Notes: generated by a model not told the origin, from the letters alone. A stretch of DNA of 64,000 nucleotides from Rhizobium binae (GCF_017357225.1 NZ_CP071607.1:372001-436000); one strand, 5' to 3'; positions 36,050 to 47,427 are shown, counted from the first letter of the stretch. A program made the numbers and translations.

Positions 36050-36143
36050 GTCTTTTCTCCTTTGGCTGGTTCTATCCGCGCCCGCTTGCCGGGGAACAGG
36101 ATGGATGCGAATGTCGTGTCCAGCAGACGCGCCGCGGGGTCAT

Positions 36144-38352
<2,209 letters not shown>

Positions 38353-38360
<8 letters not shown>

Positions 38361-39030
38361 GGACCGCTCCTCCCCGATGGCTACCGGCCGCATTCGCCCC
38401 GTGGCCAAGCCTCGGAACGAAGCGCGGCACCGCCTTGACGTAGGCTTCCCACGCGGTTCCGAACTCGGCGCGCGAGGCCTCCTCCTCGCGCTTGGCAAGG
38501 CGCACATAGACCCAGACGAGAACCGGGAACATGGCGAGCGTCACCAGGGTCGGCCACTGCAGCAGGAATCCTATCATGATCACGACGAAGGCATCGTATT
38601 GCGGATGCCGGACGCGGGCATATGGTCCCGTGGTCGCCAAGCGGTGATCGCGCTGGGCGTTGTAGAGCACGTGCCAGCTCGAGGCGAGTAGCCAGAAGCC
38701 GGCGACGATCAGGATGTTGCTCGCGAGATGGAACGGCCCGAAATGCGGATTGACCCGCCAGCCGAACATCATTTCCAGCAGGTGGCCAGCGTCGTGCGAC
38801 CAGAAGTCGACGCCGGGAAACTGCCGCCCGAGCCAGCCGGACAGCAGGTATATCGTCAGGGGGAAGCCGTACATCTCAGTAAAAAGCGCGACGATGAAGG
38901 CGGAGAAGGCGCCGAGCGAACGCCAATCGCGCTGCGTCCCGAGCTTCGTGAAGCTCGCGGCGAAGACGATGAACACCACGGAATTGATGATCACCAGGCT
39001 CCAGAGCCCGTAGGCCGGTGTATCAGACAT
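38353..39030 (-). CDS. Isoprenylcysteine carboxyl methyltransferase (ICMT)-family membrane protein
   Basis: A 225-aa membrane protein. The C-terminal half has the ICMT/NnrU-like signature [20 protein letters not shown], with the His and Arg/Glu residues ([19 protein letters not shown]) used for SAM and isoprenoid-linked methyl transfer. The gene overlaps its neighbours by 8 bp at each end (DUF2933 upstream, ATPase downstream), so the three proteins are probably made together. Its target in a copper system is unknown. Confidence 0.85.
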
Positions 39031-39298
39031 CGTCGGCCTCCTTCGTCTTCTGCTGGACCGTGCCGGCCCGATGGCGGGGCTGGTCATGGCCGGAATGGCC
39101 ACCGTGTCCGCCGTGGGCGTGGCCGTGATGCATGAAGAGATGCATCAGCGGGCAGGCGAGGATGAGGAGCCACGGCAGGATGCCGAGGACATGCACGCGA
39201 TGTTCGAATGCGATGAGGGCCAGCGCGATGGCCGCGAAGGCGATGAAGACGGTTCGGCTGTAGGTGCTCCAAGCCGACGGAGGATGATTGTCGTTCAT
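39023..39298 (-). CDS. DUF2933 small membrane protein
   Basis: A 91-aa protein with one or two TM segments ([40 protein letters not shown]) and a His/Gly-rich tail [14 protein letters not shown]. The [19 protein letters not shown] pattern defines DUF2933, found beside copper ATPases. The exposed His-rich tail probably binds metal. It overlaps the ICMT-family gene by 8 bp. Confidence 0.88.
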   Translation of the reverse strand: MNDNHPPSAWSTYSRTVFIAFAAIALALIAFEHRVHVLGILPWLLILACPLMHLFMHHGHAHGGHGGHSGHDQPRHRAGTVQQKTKEADDV

Positions 39299-39352
39299 GA
39301 GGAAGCCTCGTTTTAATGATTGCGTAAAAAGCTTCGCGTTCCTGGGACTGCG

Positions 39353-40834
39353 TCAGCCAATGCCATCATAGGTGACGTAGGCCATCATGCCCGTCGCCAT
39401 GTGGTAGAGGTGATGGCAGTGCAGTGGCCAGCGGCCGGGATTGTCGGCGTCGAACGCCAGGACGACGCTCGCCATCGGCGGCACCAGGACCGTGTCCCTG
39501 ACCGCGCCGGCAACCGGCGTTCCATTGATGCCGACCACCTGGAAATGATGGCCGTGCAGGTGCATCGGATGCGCCATCATCGAGGCGTTGCTGATCGCCA
39601 CCTCTATCCGCTCGCCGCGCTTCACGACGAGACCATCCGCACCGTCGACACCCCAGGTGTAGGCGGCCATGTCGCCAGTCAGCGACAGATTGAAGCGGCG
39701 GTCCGCCGGACGTGCCTTCAGCGGGCGCAAGGGACGCAGCCGCTGTTCGAGATCGAACCCGAGAACCGGCTCCTTTGCATCGCCCTCGACCGCAATCTTG
39801 CGGACCGTCGCGCCCGCGGTGGCGAGGATGATGCCAGCGCGTTCGAGGCCCCCTTCGCGGCGGGCGAGGACGGGAAACGCACCCACCTCCTTCGGCAGGC
39901 TCAGGCGGATGTCGAGGCGCTGGCCCATGGAGACGGGGAAGGATGTTCCGGGGACCGGCTGCACGCCCTGCCCGTCGACGGCAACCAATTCTCCGTAAAG
40001 CTGGCCGGTATCGATGGTGAAGGCGGTCGCCGTCGCGCCATTGATGATCCGAAGGCGGACGCGAGCGCCCTTCTCGACCCTTACGACTTCGGGATCATCG
40101 AGCGTGCGGTCATTGGCGAGATAGGCGTCGTAGTCGACGTCGTTGAGGTCCATGGCGGCGATCCCCGGCATTGCCATGCCCGCCATGTCGCTGCCAGACA
40201 TCATGTGCTGCATGCCCGACATGCCCTGCATAGCGCCGTGGTCCATCGGCTTTGCGCCGTGCGCGGCATTCCCCTTCAGCTTCGCCAGCAGTTCCTCAGC
40301 CGACGTGAAGGAGAAGTCGTGCAGCAGGACGACGACCTCCTGCTCGTCCCGCTTCCCGTCCTCCGCCGTCCGCACGATCAAAGGGGCAGCGAGCAAGTTC
40401 TGCTCCTGCAGCGTATGGGCGTGCATCCAATGCGTGCCGCCCGCGCCAACCGGGAAGATGTAGCGGCGGGTTTCCGATGGCTTCAGGCGTGCCGCCGGAT
40501 TGTCGGGCACACCGTCCGCGGCCCAGGGAGGCGTTAATCCGTGCCAGTGGATTAGGGTCGGCTCGTCGATGGCGCTCGACAGAGCGACGTCGAATTCGGA
40601 TCCGATGTCGAGTGTCAGTCCCGGCGTTCCGTCCGGCCCGGCGAGACCGAACACACGGGCGGACCTGCCCCTGACATCGATGGTCCGGTAGCCTACGGAC
40701 AAGTTGCGCGGCTCGGCAGATGTCTTGGCGGCGGCGTCCTGCGCTAGGCTGCGCATGGGAAGAAGGGCGGCCGACGGGCCGACGAGCGCTGCTGCGCCGG
40801 CCATCAGGCCGTTGAGAAATTCACGACGTTGCAT
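39353..40834 (-). CDS. CopA-type multicopper oxidase (periplasmic copper resistance)
   Basis: A 493-aa protein with a twin-arginine-type signal (MQRREFLNGLMAGAAALVG). Ligand motifs: LIHWHGLTPP, THWMHAHTLQEQ, HPMHLHGHHFQVVG, and a C-terminal HCHHLYHMATGMM. A Met-rich loop (DHGAMQGMSGMQHMMSGSDM) fits PcoA/CopA-type Cu(I) binding. It has the three cupredoxin domains of this group. It is distinct from the oxidase at 32477. Confidence 0.93.
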   Translation of the reverse strand: MQRREFLNGLMAGAAALVGPSAALLPMRSLAQDAAAKTSAEPRNLSVGYRTIDVRGRSARVFGLAGPDGTPGLTLDIGSEFDVALSSAIDEPTLIHWHGLTPPWAADGVPDNPAARLKPSETRRYIFPVGAGGTHWMHAHTLQEQNLLAAPLIVRTAEDGKRDEQEVVVLLHDFSFTSAEELLAKLKGNAAHGAKPMDHGAMQGMSGMQHMMSGSDMAGMAMPGIAAMDLNDVDYDAYLANDRTLDDPEVVRVEKGARVRLRIINGATATAFTIDTGQLYGELVAVDGQGVQPVPGTSFPVSMGQRLDIRLSLPKEVGAFPVLARREGGLERAGIILATAGATVRKIAVEGDAKEPVLGFDLEQRLRPLRPLKARPADRRFNLSLTGDMAAYTWGVDGADGLVVKRGERIEVAISNASMMAHPMHLHGHHFQVVGINGTPVAGAVRDTVLVPPMASVVLAFDADNPGRWPLHCHHLYHMATGMMAYVTYDGIG

Positions 40835-40904
40835 TGCGGTTGGTCCTTGTTTCCGAATCTTGCGAATGGACCGGGCGCCGCGAAGAAGGCGGCCTCCGGA
40901 ATCC

Positions 40905-41282
40905 TCAGAGCGGAAGACGCGGAGGACCGAGCGTTGGCGGAAGCACCAGGCCGCTGCCGGTCTGGTCACCCCATGCGAAGTGGAAAAAGGAACCTGTGGC
41001 CGGAGGAACCTCGGTCCTGTCCATGCTCGCCAGGACGACGCAGAAGCCGCACTGGATGGTGCAGCATGCCTTGTGGTCGGAGGTGTGAAGGCCGCCCTGA
41101 AGCGAGATGTGAGCGTTCTTATTCAGGATGAAGGAATGCTCCAGGTCCATCTGTCCGTGGGCCGGAGGTTCATGGCACCGCATTGCCTGCGCGCTCGCCA
41201 CGGGCGCAAGCAGAACCGCGAGTCCGACGAAGGAGGCCAGCACTGCGTTCACCCATGCGAACCTGCGGCGGTCGGCGGCCAT
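40905..41282 (-). CDS. Secreted DUF2946-like protein with a CC-x3-C cluster
   Basis: A 125-aa protein with a signal peptide (FAWVNAVLASFVGLAVLLAPV ending ASAQA). The mature part includes AMRCHEPPAHGQ and HTSDHKACCTIQCGFCVV, then a Pro/Gly-rich tail. The cysteine cluster matches the style of the proteins at 28719 and 30276. It lies 70 bp upstream of the multicopper oxidase gene on the same strand. Copper binding is likely, but nothing further can be said. Confidence 0.75.
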   Translation of the reverse strand: MAADRRRFAWVNAVLASFVGLAVLLAPVASAQAMRCHEPPAHGQMDLEHSFILNKNAHISLQGGLHTSDHKACCTIQCGFCVVLASMDRTEVPPATGSFFHFAWGDQTGSGLVLPPTLGPPRLPL

Positions 41283-41304
41283 GTGCGCGGCTCCGCTCCC
41301 CTGC

Positions 41305-41610
41305 TCAACCGAAACGCCGGCTGATGAAATTGAAGATCGCAGCGATCAATGCTCCTGCATACCCCCCGAAGATGACGCTTTGAAGGAGACCGAGCACAAG
41401 GCTTCGAAGATCGAAGCCCGTCAGGCCGAGATAGAACTGCAGCCACGGCCTGTGCAGGCCCCATTCGGGGGCAACGAACCCGAGCAGCATGCACAGCAGG
41501 AACGAGATGGAGGCGAAGACGGCAAGCGTCGCGCCCAGCACTGGAACCGAAAGACGAGCCGGCATAGCCGGGGATGTCTCGGAATGGACATTCAGGATTG
41601 TGGTCGCCAT
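41305..41610 (-). CDS. DUF5676 family small membrane protein
   Basis: A 101-aa protein with two TM segments: VPVLGATLAVFASISFLLCM with the following LGFVAPEWGLHRPWLQFYLG, and SLVLGLLQSVIFGGYAGALI ending in FNFISR. This is the DUF5676 pattern, found in metal-resistance loci. It is the first gene of the leftward cluster after the FNR-type box at 41686-41699, and lies 22 bp from the downstream DUF2946-like gene. Confidence 0.8.
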   Translation of the reverse strand: MATTILNVHSETSPAMPARLSVPVLGATLAVFASISFLLCMLLGFVAPEWGLHRPWLQFYLGLTGFDLRSLVLGLLQSVIFGGYAGALIAAIFNFISRRFG

Positions 41611-41685
41611 TGAACGATCCTCCGCCGTACTGCACATGCAGCCGCCTTGACACGCAGACAGTGCACCTGCCGGTCGCTTGCTTCC

Positions 41686-41699
41686 TTGATATACATCAA
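41686..41699 (-). promoter_or_regulatory. FNR/FixK-type anaerobox
   Basis: TTGAT-ATAC-ATCAA is a perfect match to the FNR/FixK consensus TTGAT-N4-ATCAA. Its centre is about 82 bp upstream of the DUF5676 start at 41610, compatible with class II activation of a promoter near 41651. The -10 hexamer is weak. It implies low-oxygen induction of the leftward copper cluster. Confidence 0.75.
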
Positions 41700-42325
41700 G
41701 AACACATTGTTCCGAGGGATCGCCCGTATGGCAGGCTCTCGCGACTTTCGATGAATTCAGAGGCTTTCCGCACGCTTTCGGCAAGTTCCTGTCGGCATTC
41801 CGCCATCAGCATGAGCGACCCCACGATGCACGGAATAATTGATCGACTGCGAGGATGCAGCGTCGATACTGGGGCCCTTAACGAATGCATTCGGGGAAGC
41901 ATCTCTCTCGGCGCGGACATTGAGGCGGGTTTCGAATTCCAGGACCTCACGAAGGCAGAAGCACCAGTGCGGGCATTCGGCGCGACCTTCAAGATCAGCA
42001 TGGCACTTCGATATGGTCTTGGTTGCATTCACAAACGAATGGGGGCTGGATTCCCAGGCGGCAATCGTGCGTTATCCAAACGACAGAAACAGATGAACTC
42101 GATCTGCACGTTGAAAAATTGCCCACTCGAGTAGTTCGAGGCTGTAATTGACGTGGCCTGTAGCCAGGCAAGGGCCTGGTTATACAGCCGTTGAACTTCG
42201 GACGAACAATGGCTCCTCACGAGATCCAGATTTCTCTCAAGTTCGCCTCGAACGAAGGCAGCGCGGCTGCCCCTCATCGCGCTGGCTAAAGCCCGCTCCA
42301 ACATCCCCCCGCGCTGATCCTGGCC
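41700..42325. other. Unassigned region between the copper island and the Tad locus
   Basis: About 600 bp in which no gene can be supported. Several frames are open (a 91-codon minus-strand frame at 42029-42304 beginning MLERALASAMRGSRAAF looks helix-rich), but none has a recognisable family or a good ribosome-binding site. The region is probably a junction of decayed sequence. Confidence 0.4.
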
Positions 42326-42390
42326 TTCCCGAAACCGACGATGGAAAGATGCTGCTCACCCCGGCCGTCTTCAACGTCCGCAAGGGGACA
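42326..42390 (+). pseudogene. Diverged cupredoxin gene fragment
   Basis: The text reads ETDDGKMLLTPAVFNVRKG, matching ETDDGKMIFTPAVINVRKG in the cupredoxin at 33858-34337. At nucleotide level about 60 bp are roughly 78% identical. There is no start, signal peptide or copper-site half, so it is a remnant of a second, diverged copy. Confidence 0.82.
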
Positions 42391-42414
42391 GATGGTACCG
42401 TCCACAAACAGGTT

Positions 42415-43563
42415 TCAAGCCGTTGCCCGCACGGTGGTTTCGGCCTTCATCCACTCCGATTGCTCTGCGCCTTGCAGCTCTTCCATCGCATCGGTGGCAA
42501 AGCTCGGGACGACGCCAGTCCAGAGAAGTGCTCCGTCGGAATTGGAATGGCCGTCGCCCTCGAGCTTGTAGATGCTTTCGACGATGTACTGGCCATCATT
42601 GTTCAGGCCCTTGATCTCGGAAATCTCGATCACCCGGCGTCTGCCGGTGCGCTTGAAGCGGGCGATCTGCACGACGACGTCGACGGCCGAGGCGATCTGG
42701 GCCCGCAGCGGCCTGAGCGGCATGTCGATGTCGGACATCAGGGCCAGCGTCTCCAGCCGGTGCAGGGCATCGTAGGGCGTGTTGGCATGCACGGTCGAAA
42801 GGCTGCCGCTGTGACCGGAGGTCATTGCCTGGATCATATCGAGCGCTTCGCCGCCGCGGCATTCGCCGACGATGATGCGGTCGGGCCGCATGCGCAGCGA
42901 CGAGCGGAACAGGTCGCGGATGCTGGCGCCGCCGCGGCCGAAACGGTCGGGCTTGGTCACTTCGAGATAGACCACATGTTCCTTGCGGATTTGCAGTTCC
43001 GAGGTGTCCTCGATGACGATGATGCGTTCGTGGTCGGCGAAGGCCTCCGACAGCGCGTTCAGCATCGTCGTCTTGCCGGTGCCGGTGCCGCCGGAGATGA
43101 TGACATTCTTCTGCAGCCCGACCGCTGCCTGCAGCAGCGACAGCGACTCCTCGGTCAGGCTGCCCTGGGTGACGAGATCGCGGATGCTGCGATGTTCCTT
43201 CAGAAAACGGCGGATGGAGATGCAGAGCCCGGTGCGCGCAGCCGGCGGCTGGATCATCTGCACGCGCGAACCATCGGGCAGGCGGGCTTCCACGCTCGGC
43301 TCTTCCGGCGTCAGCCGCTTGCCGGAGAATTGCGCGATGCTGCGCGCGGCCGATTCCAGGTCCTCGCGGTTGGCAAACCGCGTATCGGCGCGTTCGAGCT
43401 TGCCTCGTCTTTCCACGAAGATGTCGGAGGTTCCGTTGATCAGGATTTCGGAAACGCTCGGATCCTCGAGAAGGAAACGGATCGGTCCGAGCAGCTTGTC
43501 CAGCGCCCGGGTCAGGACCTGGAAGGTTGCCTGTTCGGCGGCGTCGTCGGAAACGGCCTTCAT
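42415..43563 (-). CDS. cpaF: CpaF/TadA-type secretion ATPase
   Basis: A 382-aa hexameric ATPase of the Tad pilus family. It has Walker A GGTGTGKTTMLNAL (about residues 157-165), an Asp/Glu box (IIVIEDTSELQI), Walker B/His box (RPDRIIVGECRGGEALDM, GHSGSLSTVHANTP) and the arginine-rich C-terminal region. It powers pilus assembly. The start overlaps the stop of the 43-aa pilin-like ORF by one base (TGATG). The locus encodes a second CpaF-like ATPase at 49963. Confidence 0.92.
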   Translation of the reverse strand: MKAVSDDAAEQATFQVLTRALDKLLGPIRFLLEDPSVSEILINGTSDIFVERRGKLERADTRFANREDLESAARSIAQFSGKRLTPEEPSVEARLPDGSRVQMIQPPAARTGLCISIRRFLKEHRSIRDLVTQGSLTEESLSLLQAAVGLQKNVIISGGTGTGKTTMLNALSEAFADHERIIVIEDTSELQIRKEHVVYLEVTKPDRFGRGGASIRDLFRSSLRMRPDRIIVGECRGGEALDMIQAMTSGHSGSLSTVHANTPYDALHRLETLALMSDIDMPLRPLRAQIASAVDVVVQIARFKRTGRRRVIEISEIKGLNNDGQYIVESIYKLEGDGHSNSDGALLWTGVVPSFATDAMEELQGAEQSEWMKAETTVRATA

Positions 43564-43694
43564 CAGAGCGGCATCCCGACAAGGACGGAGCTCATGCCGA
43601 ACAGCGTCACCATCATCTGGACCGCCGTCGGGAAGAACAGCATCAGTGGAATGAGGACCAATGCAAGTATCAAGACGCTGCTCATCGTTTCCAT
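43563..43694 (-). CDS. 43-aa hydrophobic pilin-like peptide
   Basis: A 43-aa protein: METMSSVLILALVLIPLMLF followed by FPTAVQMMVTLFGMSSVLVG. GGAGG lies 8 bp upstream of the ATG at 43694. The central stretch aligns with the Flp-like pilin at 44204 (VLILALVLIPLMLF versus VLAVALIVIPLMLL), but the basic, Gly/Glu-containing leader is missing. It is translationally coupled (TGATG) to the CpaF gene. Confidence 0.72.
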   Translation of the reverse strand: METMSSVLILALVLIPLMLFFPTAVQMMVTLFGMSSVLVGMPL

Positions 43695-44203
43695 GATTTT
43701 GCCTCCGGAACGACTGACGGGCCACAGCCAATATTGAAGACAAGCTTAATCCAGATCGGCAAGCAACGCCATGGGGGCGCCCTCGCTCGTGCGGCACTTT
43801 GGCCGCTTTGCTCCCGTCTCTTCTATCACCTTGAAACTATTGGTCAATAATGGAGCAGCCGGCGATGTTCGCGAAAACGGCTTCACTCCATGCCTCGCCA
43901 TATAAAACAACAGCATGTTCAGCGGGTTAGCGTGAAAACGCCGCCGTCAACCGCATTTCCGCAGGCGACGCCTCCAAGACAATTGGAACCCTGCCTTCCG
44001 TTTGCTTGACGGAGGGCTGGCCTTGGGCGCACTCTTGGGTCTTAATGATGTTGCTCAACAAGCGTTGGCGACCGGGGAAGAAAAGCAGAAGCAGAAAACA
44101 TCATTGGAATGAGCAACGTGCTGGTTCTGATCGATAGCGTATGCTTGCTTCTTTTCATCAAGGTCTTCGATCCGAAACAAACTTGGGAACGAGGAATACG
44201 CAG
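43695..44203. other. Divergent intergenic region between the cpaF unit and the pilin operon
   Basis: About 500 bp with no convincing gene, between two divergent pilin-type transcription units. Both promoters are expected here; no unambiguous sigma-70 pair or known operator was identified by eye. Confidence 0.5.
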
Positions 44204-44407
44204 ATGTTTGGAAAACTCAAGACTCTCGCAATTGCACTTCACAAGGACGAACGCGGCGACATGGCCCAGATCGTCCTCGCCGTCGCCCTGATCGTCATTC
44301 CGCTGATGCTGCTCCTGCTCGCATTCGGCAAACAGATCGGCGAATGGTTCAACGAAAAGAATACCGCCCTCTCCGATGCCGAGAGAATTCCTGAGCCGGG
44401 TCAATAA
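44204..44407 (+). CDS. Small Flp-type pilin
   Basis: A 67-aa protein with a short basic/acidic leader (LKTLAIALHKDERGDMAQ) containing a G-D/E-type prepilin cleavage context, then one hydrophobic helix (IVLAVALIVIPLMLLLLAFG) and a polar C-terminus (EKNTALSDAERIPEPGQ). The shape fits Flp/Fap pilins of Tad pili. It is immediately followed by the prepilin peptidase gene (CpaA), which would process it. Confidence 0.82.
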   Translation: MFGKLKTLAIALHKDERGDMAQIVLAVALIVIPLMLLLLAFGKQIGEWFNEKNTALSDAERIPEPGQ

Positions 44408-44420
44408 GCGGGTCGGTGTC

Positions 44421-44984
44421 ATGGACATGACCTACGATCTGACCCTAATGCCAGCGGCGGCGGCTCTTGCCGTCGCCTGCGCCACGACCGCGGCGGTGTT
44501 CGATCACCGCCATGGTCAGATCCCGAACGCCATCACCTACCCCTGTCTGCTTGCCGGGTTCATGCTGGCGGCGATCGGCGGCGGCCTTGCGGGGATCGGC
44601 CTGGCTTTTGCCGGTCTCCTTGCCTCAGGCCTGATCTTCATCATCGCCTTCGCAGCCGGGGGCTGCGGCGGCGGTGACGTCAAGCTGATGGCGGCGCTCG
44701 GCGCCGTTCTCGGCCTCTGGCCGGCCATCGACGTGACGCTCGCATCGCTGATGATCGGCGGCGCGATAGCGGTTTTCTCGATGGCGCGGCGGGTTCAATG
44801 GGGCGTGCTGGCGCGAACCGTCGGACTGTTCGCCCTGCTGCTGCCCGCAGGTTTCCGCGATGCCGCCACCGTGCTGAGGCCGCGCGAAACCCATCATACC
44901 GTCCGCTTCGGCGTCGCCGCCGCGCTCGGACTTCTCTGGTGCCTGTTCATGCCTGATTTCACCCCTCTTTCACTCGTGAGGTAA
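44421..44984 (+). CDS. cpaA: Prepilin peptidase CpaA/TadV
   Basis: A 187-aa membrane protein of the A24 peptidase family. It shows the first catalytic Asp context DHRHGQIPNAITYP and the second GGCGGGDVKLMAALG (GxGD-type motif). This enzyme cleaves prepilin leaders in the inner membrane. The ATG at 44421 lies 14 bp after the pilin stop. The length is close to other CpaA proteins. Confidence 0.92.
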   Translation: MDMTYDLTLMPAAAALAVACATTAAVFDHRHGQIPNAITYPCLLAGFMLAAIGGGLAGIGLAFAGLLASGLIFIIAFAAGGCGGGDVKLMAALGAVLGLWPAIDVTLASLMIGGAIAVFSMARRVQWGVLARTVGLFALLLPAGFRDAATVLRPRETHHTVRFGVAAALGLLWCLFMPDFTPLSLVR

Positions 44985-44989
44985 CGGCA

Positions 44990-45787
44990 ATGCGCGCGGA
45001 ACTCGAACACCCCACTTTCGACGGTGCTTTCTGGAGTTCGATCCTGCACTCGCGGACCTTCTGGATCCCTCAGGATCATGGCGCGCTTCTCGGCACCTTT
45101 GCCATCGCCATGCTGTTGCTAACCTCGATGCTGCTGCTGCCGCGGCTTTCCGCCCGCCGGCGCCGGATATCGGAGCTTCACGGCGATGTCTCAGGCAGCA
45201 CGACGATGATGGATTTCGTTCTGGTCACGCCGATCTTCGTCTTCTTCATGTTCGTGGTCTTCCAGTTCACGATTCTGGCGAAGAACCACCTCTTCACCCA
45301 CTATGCCGCTTATGCGGCGGCCCGCAGCGCCCGCGTCTATTTCTGCCCGGCGCTGCCGATCACCATCCGCAGCATCATCGACCCCAAGACCTGCGATAAC
45401 GACGCCGCAGCCGGCAAGGCCGATCTTGCCGCACGCCTGGCGCTGATCCCGGCCGCTCCCTATGACCAGCTGAAATGCGTCGGCGCCTGCCAGCCGCCGG
45501 AAGAGGCGCTGAAGAGCCTTGCCGACGCCTCGGGCCTCTCGAAGAACTGGCGCGCCATGCGCAACCAGGCCCGCTACATGTTCGACCCGCAGAACGTCAC
45601 GGTCACCGTCGATCGCGCCCCGATGGCGCTCTATGCCGCCATCAACCGCTCGCCGCATGTGCCGGTCACGGCCAAGGTCGAAGCGCGCTTCCTGCTGCTC
45701 GAATATGCCGGCTGGGTCTTTGCCCGCGGCCAGAGGAAGGACGGGCGCTACTACACGATTTCGACGGCGGAGGTGAACCTGCTATGA
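44990..45787 (+). CDS. TadE-like pseudopilin/membrane protein
   Basis: A 265-aa protein. A TM helix near residue 40 (LLGTFAIAMLLLTSMLLLP) precedes TTMMDFVLVTPIFVFFMFVV, a TadE-type hydrophobic segment with upstream G-D. The C-terminal domain contains four cysteines (FCP, KTC, KCVGAC) that may form disulfides. The stop overlaps the next gene by 4 bp (ATGA). It is probably an assembly or minor pseudopilin component. Confidence 0.8.
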   Translation: MRAELEHPTFDGAFWSSILHSRTFWIPQDHGALLGTFAIAMLLLTSMLLLPRLSARRRRISELHGDVSGSTTMMDFVLVTPIFVFFMFVVFQFTILAKNHLFTHYAAYAAARSARVYFCPALPITIRSIIDPKTCDNDAAAGKADLAARLALIPAAPYDQLKCVGACQPPEEALKSLADASGLSKNWRAMRNQARYMFDPQNVTVTVDRAPMALYAAINRSPHVPVTAKVEARFLLLEYAGWVFARGQRKDGRYYTISTAEVNLL

Positions 45788-47427
45788 CACCGTCCTTCAT
45801 CCATCGCCTGCACCGCGACCAGCGCGGCTTCCTGTCTCCGATCATCCTCTACATGACAATCGCGCTCGCGCTGATGATCGTCTGGATCCTGAACACCGGG
45901 CAGATGATCTACGACAAGCAGCGTACGCAGGATACCGCCGATGCCGCCGCACTCGTTCACGCCGATTGGGAGGCGCGTTATCTCAACATCATGGCGATGA
46001 ACAACGTCGCCTCCTCGCAGGCAACCGTGGTCATGGCAACGTCGGTCGCCTATCAGTTGACCACCGCGGAACTGGCGCTGCGCTCGGGCGTCATTCTGGC
46101 GAAACTTGCCGAATATTCTTTCACGGAGGGCTTCGGGCCGGCGTCGCTCCTGCCGCCGCTTCCGCCGATGCCCTATTGCCCCGGCTGGCAAAAGGTTCCG
46201 ATCGTCGGCGGCATCATTTACGGCGCTTGCCTGGCGTTTCAGGGGTTCCGGGCGACCGAAGCCACCAAGGCGATCGCCTATACGGTGGCGGCGCAGGTCA
46301 AATATGATCCGCTGGGTCTGATCAACAAGTCGAGCGACATCATCGACGCGATGAATGACCTGAACGACTATCTGGTTGAAAGTTTTCCCGAGCGGGTCGG
46401 CAACGACGCCTTGCATCTGGTTCGTTTGAACAAGTCGGATCATGTCGTCTTCCATCCGCCCTGCGAATCCTGCGGCCAGGCCGGGGAAGGTGCCGGCGGC
46501 AACCTGCCGGTCGATCGTGACGGCGTCAACCCGGCCGCTGCCTATACGGAAATGTGCCTTGCCATGTCCTATGGCACCCAGGGACAGGATCCGCTGCTCA
46601 TGCGCGGCGAATACGCCAATCGCGGCTTCCCCAACGGCAAGGGTCCATTGACGGCAGGCGGTGTCGACGGCAGCCATATCCGCGACTGGGTCAACCATGA
46701 GAGCGGCATCGACAATCAGCTGGTGGAGTTCTACATCTTCTATGAAGCCTTCGGGCCGGCCTATCTGAGCAAGGTCCCATTCAAGGCGATTGTCGAGCAA
46801 TATGCCGGCGATCTCAGCTGGTGGCAGGAACTGGCGCTCGATGCCAGCTTCTGGATCGCTGACAAGGTCTTCGGCGTCGGCTTCGGTATCACCAATCCGT
46901 TCCAGCTGCCGATCGACGTGCCGCCGCGCTATTCCGACTCGCAGACGAAGGACGAGAACGACTTCACCCGCAAGTTCGACATGATCTGGAACCAGGTCTG
47001 CGGTCCGGCGGGCGGGGCGATCTCTGTGAGCGGCGCCAGCCTGCCGCTCCTCTCCTTCCCGAAGCCCTATTGGCTGAAGGGACGCATCCCCTTCAACTTC
47101 ACGCCCTTCGGCGGCGACCAGCTCACCGACTACCAGACGCTGGCAATCGTTTCGCGGGCGCCGCGCGCCAGGCTCCAGGTGCGTCTGTTCAAGGACAAGA
47201 CGCCGTCCGCTTTTGCCCTGGCGCAAAGCTGGGTCCATAACTACACGGCCTTCGACCTATACACCCAGGACTGGCTTGCCTCGCTGGCGCCGGCGACGCT
47301 CGCCGACGATATCGGCGCGGTTTCCAGCACCATCAAGCAAAGCCCGGCCGCCGACAGTTTCACCGGCCTGACGCGCGTCTTCGACAATGGAGGAGCCAAT
47401 GCCTGGGCTGCCGTCAACACACACTGA
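45784..47427 (+). CDS. TadG-like large pseudopilin with an extended ectodomain
   Basis: A 547-aa protein with a TadE/G-type N-terminus (HRDQRGFLSPIILYMTIALA, IVWILNTGQMIYDKQRTQDT, ADAAALVHADWEA). About 500 residues follow on the outer side, with CESCGQ and other cysteines and many aromatic residues; no von Willebrand A domain was recognised. The DTADAAAL pattern is typical of TadG/E. It may be a tip or anchor component; this is inference. Confidence 0.82.
   Translation: MTPSFIHRLHRDQRGFLSPIILYMTIALALMIVWILNTGQMIYDKQRTQDTADAAALVHADWEARYLNIMAMNNVASSQATVVMATSVAYQLTTAELALRSGVILAKLAEYSFTEGFGPASLLPPLPPMPYCPGWQKVPIVGGIIYGACLAFQGFRATEATKAIAYTVAAQVKYDPLGLINKSSDIIDAMNDLNDYLVESFPERVGNDALHLVRLNKSDHVVFHPPCESCGQAGEGAGGNLPVDRDGVNPAAAYTEMCLAMSYGTQGQDPLLMRGEYANRGFPNGKGPLTAGGVDGSHIRDWVNHESGIDNQLVEFYIFYEAFGPAYLSKVPFKAIVEQYAGDLSWWQELALDASFWIADKVFGVGFGITNPFQLPIDVPPRYSDSQTKDENDFTRKFDMIWNQVCGPAGGAISVSGASLPLLSFPKPYWLKGRIPFNFTPFGGDQLTDYQTLAIVSRAPRARLQVRLFKDKTPSAFALAQSWVHNYTAFDLYTQDWLASLAPATLADDIGAVSSTIKQSPAADSFTGLTRVFDNGGANAWAAVNTH

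Noticed and set aside
42029..42304. 91-codon minus-strand frame MLERALASAMRGSRAAF...
   Set aside because: The first half looks helix-rich and protein-like, but the second half is not, and no family or start signal supports it.
44109..44291. Short frame overlapping the pilin gene
   Set aside because: A different frame from the pilin at 44204, with no ribosome-binding site and no resemblance to Tad components.
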